This document shows positions 5,859 to 7,274 of a stretch of DNA of 7,274 nt, one piece after another. The stretch is from positions 1 through 7,274 of the forward strand of contig JAJBBL010000022.1 in assembly GCA_020532365.1 (NCBI GenBank). The letters run 5' to 3'. Position 1 is the first letter of the stretch, and each line of letters begins with the position of its first letter. The notes beneath the pieces are model-generated. The model did not search any database. It was not told the origin of the DNA and saw only the letters and a list, made by a program, of their open reading frames with translations. This DNA comes from Candidatus Cloacimonadota bacterium. GTDB taxonomy: Bacteria > Cloacimonadota > Cloacimonadia > Cloacimonadales > JAJBBL01. The position numbers and the translations under genes were made by a program.

Positions 5859-6159
5859 TTATAACCCCTGCTATAGCGATTCTTTTCACTTCAAGCTTGG
5901 CATTATCATCAACTTTAAGGATTACACTGTCGCGCTCCTTACGAATCTTGACTATTTTGCCGATAATACCACCAGTCGTCACTACAGTGTCATTTTCTTG
6001 TAGGTCATCGAGCATTTTTTGCTGCTCTTTTTGCTTCTTTTGTTGAGGCCTGATGATCAGGAAGTACATTATAACTATGATGAAAAGGAAGGGTAGGAAG
6101 CTAATGAGCGGATTAGGCTGCTGCCCCTCAGTTGCAGTTTGTAATAATACGTAATACAT
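5839..6159 (-). CDS. yajC: Preprotein translocase subunit YajC
   Basis: YajC is a small inner-membrane protein that associates with SecDF next to the SecYEG channel. The 106-residue product has a short periplasmic N-terminus, one membrane helix (about 18-37, LISFLPFLFIIVIMYFLII), then the signature RPQQKKQKE (37-45) and the compact cytoplasmic domain with TTGGIIGKIV (61-70) and LEVKRIAIAGVI (89-100). Length and order are normal for the family. AAGGAG lies five bases before the ATG. No secD or secF is in the window; the genes that follow are def and fmt, so the membership is export plus protein maturation rather than the yajC-secD-secF order of many genomes. Confidence 0.95.
   Translation of the reverse strand: MYYVLLQTATEGQQPNPLISFLPFLFIIVIMYFLIIRPQQKKQKEQQKMLDDLQENDTVVTTGGIIGKIVKIRKERDSVILKVDDNAKLEVKRIAIAGVISEPEKK
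5865..5869 (-). promoter_or_regulatory. Ribosome binding site of def
   Basis: AGGGG on the minus strand, inside the yajC coding sequence, lies six bases before the GTG at 5856-5858. It decides the def start, which has no ATG candidate. Confidence 0.65.
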
Positions 6160-6164
6160 TATAT

Positions 6165-6170
6165 CTCCTT
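6165..6170 (-). promoter_or_regulatory. Ribosome binding site of yajC
   Basis: AAGGAG lies five bases before the yajC ATG, in the 33-base gap after pgpA. The gap is too short and lacks a clear -35/-10 pair, so I read it as internal to the operon. Confidence 0.8.
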
Positions 6171-6192
6171 ATATTAAAGTAATTAGTCGGTT

Positions 6193-6645
6193 TTAAGCTA
6201 CTGCGTGATAGATAAAGTAACCTATTTGAAGTATTAAGCTACTGTAAATACCAGCCATTACGTCGTCTAAGACGACACCAAAACCACCTTTAAGCGATTG
6301 CAGTTCAAATACTGGTGAGGGCTTAAAGATGTCAAACAATCTAAATAATATTAGCGCTATGATGGCTACTGTTAAAGACTTTGGTAGAAAGATTACCGCA
6401 AAAAAGTAGCCCACTAACTCATCTAACACTATCCGCTTGTCGTCCCTCTCCATAGTCTGCTCCGCTTTGCCACATATAGCGATTGCAGGTAGGGCTAAAA
6501 GTAGAGGTAATAACCAGAAATAGGGGTGATTCACCACCTGTTTTGGAATGAGTAGGTAAAGAACGAAAGCAGCGATACTTCCAGCAGTACCCGGTGCTAC
6601 AGGGGTGTATCCTATGTAAAATAGTGTAGCGAGGAGGCGATTCAT
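6193..6645 (-). CDS. pgpA: Phosphatidylglycerophosphatase A
   Basis: PgpA removes the terminal phosphate from phosphatidylglycerophosphate to give phosphatidylglycerol, an integral inner-membrane step of phospholipid synthesis. The 150-residue protein shows the family blocks in order: YTPVAPGTAGS (13-23), the acidic DDKRIVLDELVGY (68-80, with Asp75-Glu76 in the likely active site), FRLFDIFKPSP (101-111) and GGFGVVLDDVMAGIY (120-134, Asp127-Asp128). Hydrophobic stretches at about 24-57, 79-103 and 129-147 fit several membrane helices. The ATG follows the PPIase stop by only six bases and has no recognisable Shine-Dalgarno site, so translation probably depends on ribosomes coming from the gene before it. 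Length is close to E. coli PgpA (about 170). Confidence 0.93.
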   Translation of the reverse strand: MNRLLATLFYIGYTPVAPGTAGSIAAFVLYLLIPKQVVNHPYFWLLPLLLALPAIAICGKAEQTMERDDKRIVLDELVGYFFAVIFLPKSLTVAIIALILFRLFDIFKPSPVFELQSLKGGFGVVLDDVMAGIYSSLILQIGYFIYHAVA

Positions 6646-6651
6646 TCTAAG

Positions 6652-7274
6652 TTAATTCAGGAATGTTTCAACGTAAGCTTGTTTTTTCAGATTTTCGATC
6701 CAGATCTCATAATAATCGGCCTGTTTTTCACTCATCAGCATATCTTTAAGCTGGTCTTTAACTTCGGCAAACCTATATTTTCTGGCAGGTATGAGTTTAG
6801 TTTTACCGAAAATAAAGACATCCTGCTCGTAACGAACGAGTTCGGTAAACTCACCGATATCTATACTGTTTAAGCTACTTTGAAACAGTTCAGGCATCTC
6901 TTCGTCTTGAAACTCGCCGATAATACCGCCGTGCTCTTTTGAAGCGTCGTCCGAGTAAGCGACAGCGATAGCTTTGAAGTCTTCGCCGGCTCTTAATCGG
7001 TCTAAGATTTCCTGACAGAAGTTTAGATTTTCTTCAATATCTTTATCGGTAGGTTCGACGGTTTTTAAGATATGCCGTACTCTAATGTCATCTTCGTCCT
7101 TCTCTTCCATCTTGATGATATGATAGCCAAACTTAGTTTCTACGACGTTACTAATTTCGCCCGGCTTAAGCTTGAAAGCGGTATCTTCAAACTCTTTGAT
7201 CATAGTTCCTGGACCAAAAAAGCCCAAATCTCCACCCATTTTTGAGCTGGGGCAATCGCTGTATTCTTCAGCCA
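6652..7274 (-). CDS. SurA/PpiC-like peptidyl-prolyl isomerase, 5' end missing
   Basis: The frame is open to the window edge, so the true start and any signal peptide lie outside; 206 residues are visible. The ATG at 7237-7239 is internal, since the codons before it (AEEYSDCPSSK) continue a parvulin domain. Two PpiC-type rotamase domains are visible. The first is a C-terminal half: GGDLGFFGPGTMIKEFE, then GEISNVVETKFGYHIIK. The second starts IRVRHILK, has DFKAIAVAYSDDASKEHGG and ends VFIFGKT. The second lacks the usual FGYHIIK ending (RYEQDVFIFGKT instead) and may be a binding rather than catalytic domain. A SurA-type terminal segment with YYEIWIENLKKQAYVE follows. Such proteins act in the periplasm or, as lipoproteins, on the outer face of the membrane, helping exported proteins fold. 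It is the first visible gene of the minus-strand operon. Confidence 0.9.
   Translation of the reverse strand, partial: AEEYSDCPSSKMGGDLGFFGPGTMIKEFEDTAFKLKPGEISNVVETKFGYHIIKMEEKDEDDIRVRHILKTVEPTDKDIEENLNFCQEILDRLRAGEDFKAIAVAYSDDASKEHGGIIGEFQDEEMPELFQSSLNSIDIGEFTELVRYEQDVFIFGKTKLIPARKYRFAEVKDQLKDMLMSEKQADYYEIWIENLKKQAYVETFLN

Noticed and set aside
5667..5864. Short plus-strand frame opposite def
   Set aside because: It is antisense to all three deformylase motif regions' coding strand and has no support of its own.
6679..6873. Short plus-strand frame opposite the PPIase gene
   Set aside because: It has no start signal or domain and overlaps the second parvulin domain.
7237..7239. ATG as the start of the PPIase gene
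   Set aside because: The frame continues upstream to the window edge with parvulin-like sequence (AEEYSDCPSSK), so this Met is internal.

Overview
The window looks like a chromosomal segment of a Gram-negative, probably anaerobic bacterium of moderate-to-low GC content. The Gram-negative reading rests on a two-domain SurA/PpiC-like foldase next to YajC. The anaerobic hint comes from a radical SAM protein and a cysteine-rich DUF116 protein. Peptide deformylase carries HEYDH rather than the commoner HEIDH/HEVDH, a variant I associate with the Bacteroidota/FCB side of the tree. The genes use good Shine-Dalgarno sites (AGGAGG, AAGGAG, AGGGG). I cannot name the species; an uncultured candidate phylum is plausible.

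Layout. Positions 1-485 hold no gene but contain diverged copies of a composite intergenic repeat. Positions 486-1289 (minus) encode a DUF488 protein with an extra N-terminal domain resembling the SocA/Panacea type. After a divergent spacer come tRNA-Val(GAC) with encoded CCA (1454-1530) and, 38 bases later on the same strand, radC (1569-2312), whose JAB domain has an unusual insertion. A gene-free 231-base gap precedes a COG0731-type radical SAM gene with a C-terminal winged helix (2544-3479). A strong intrinsic terminator (3507-3546) closes it.

From 3551 to the right edge all genes lie on the minus strand and are packed like one operon. In transcription order they are a two-parvulin-domain peptidyl-prolyl isomerase (5' end outside the window), pgpA, yajC, def, fmt and a membrane-anchored DUF116 protein. 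Gaps are 6 and 33 bases, then come overlaps of 20 and about 23 bases, then a direct stop/start abutment. The operon joins export and folding (PPIase, YajC), membrane lipid synthesis (PgpA) and formyl-methionine metabolism (Fmt adds the formyl group to initiator tRNA, Def removes it from nascent proteins). DUF116 has no established role.

Nothing here amounts to a clear new defence or mobile system. The best leads are the composite repeat cluster, the two-domain DUF488 protein, the RadC insertion, and the two uncharacterised cysteine proteins (radical SAM with winged helix, DUF116).
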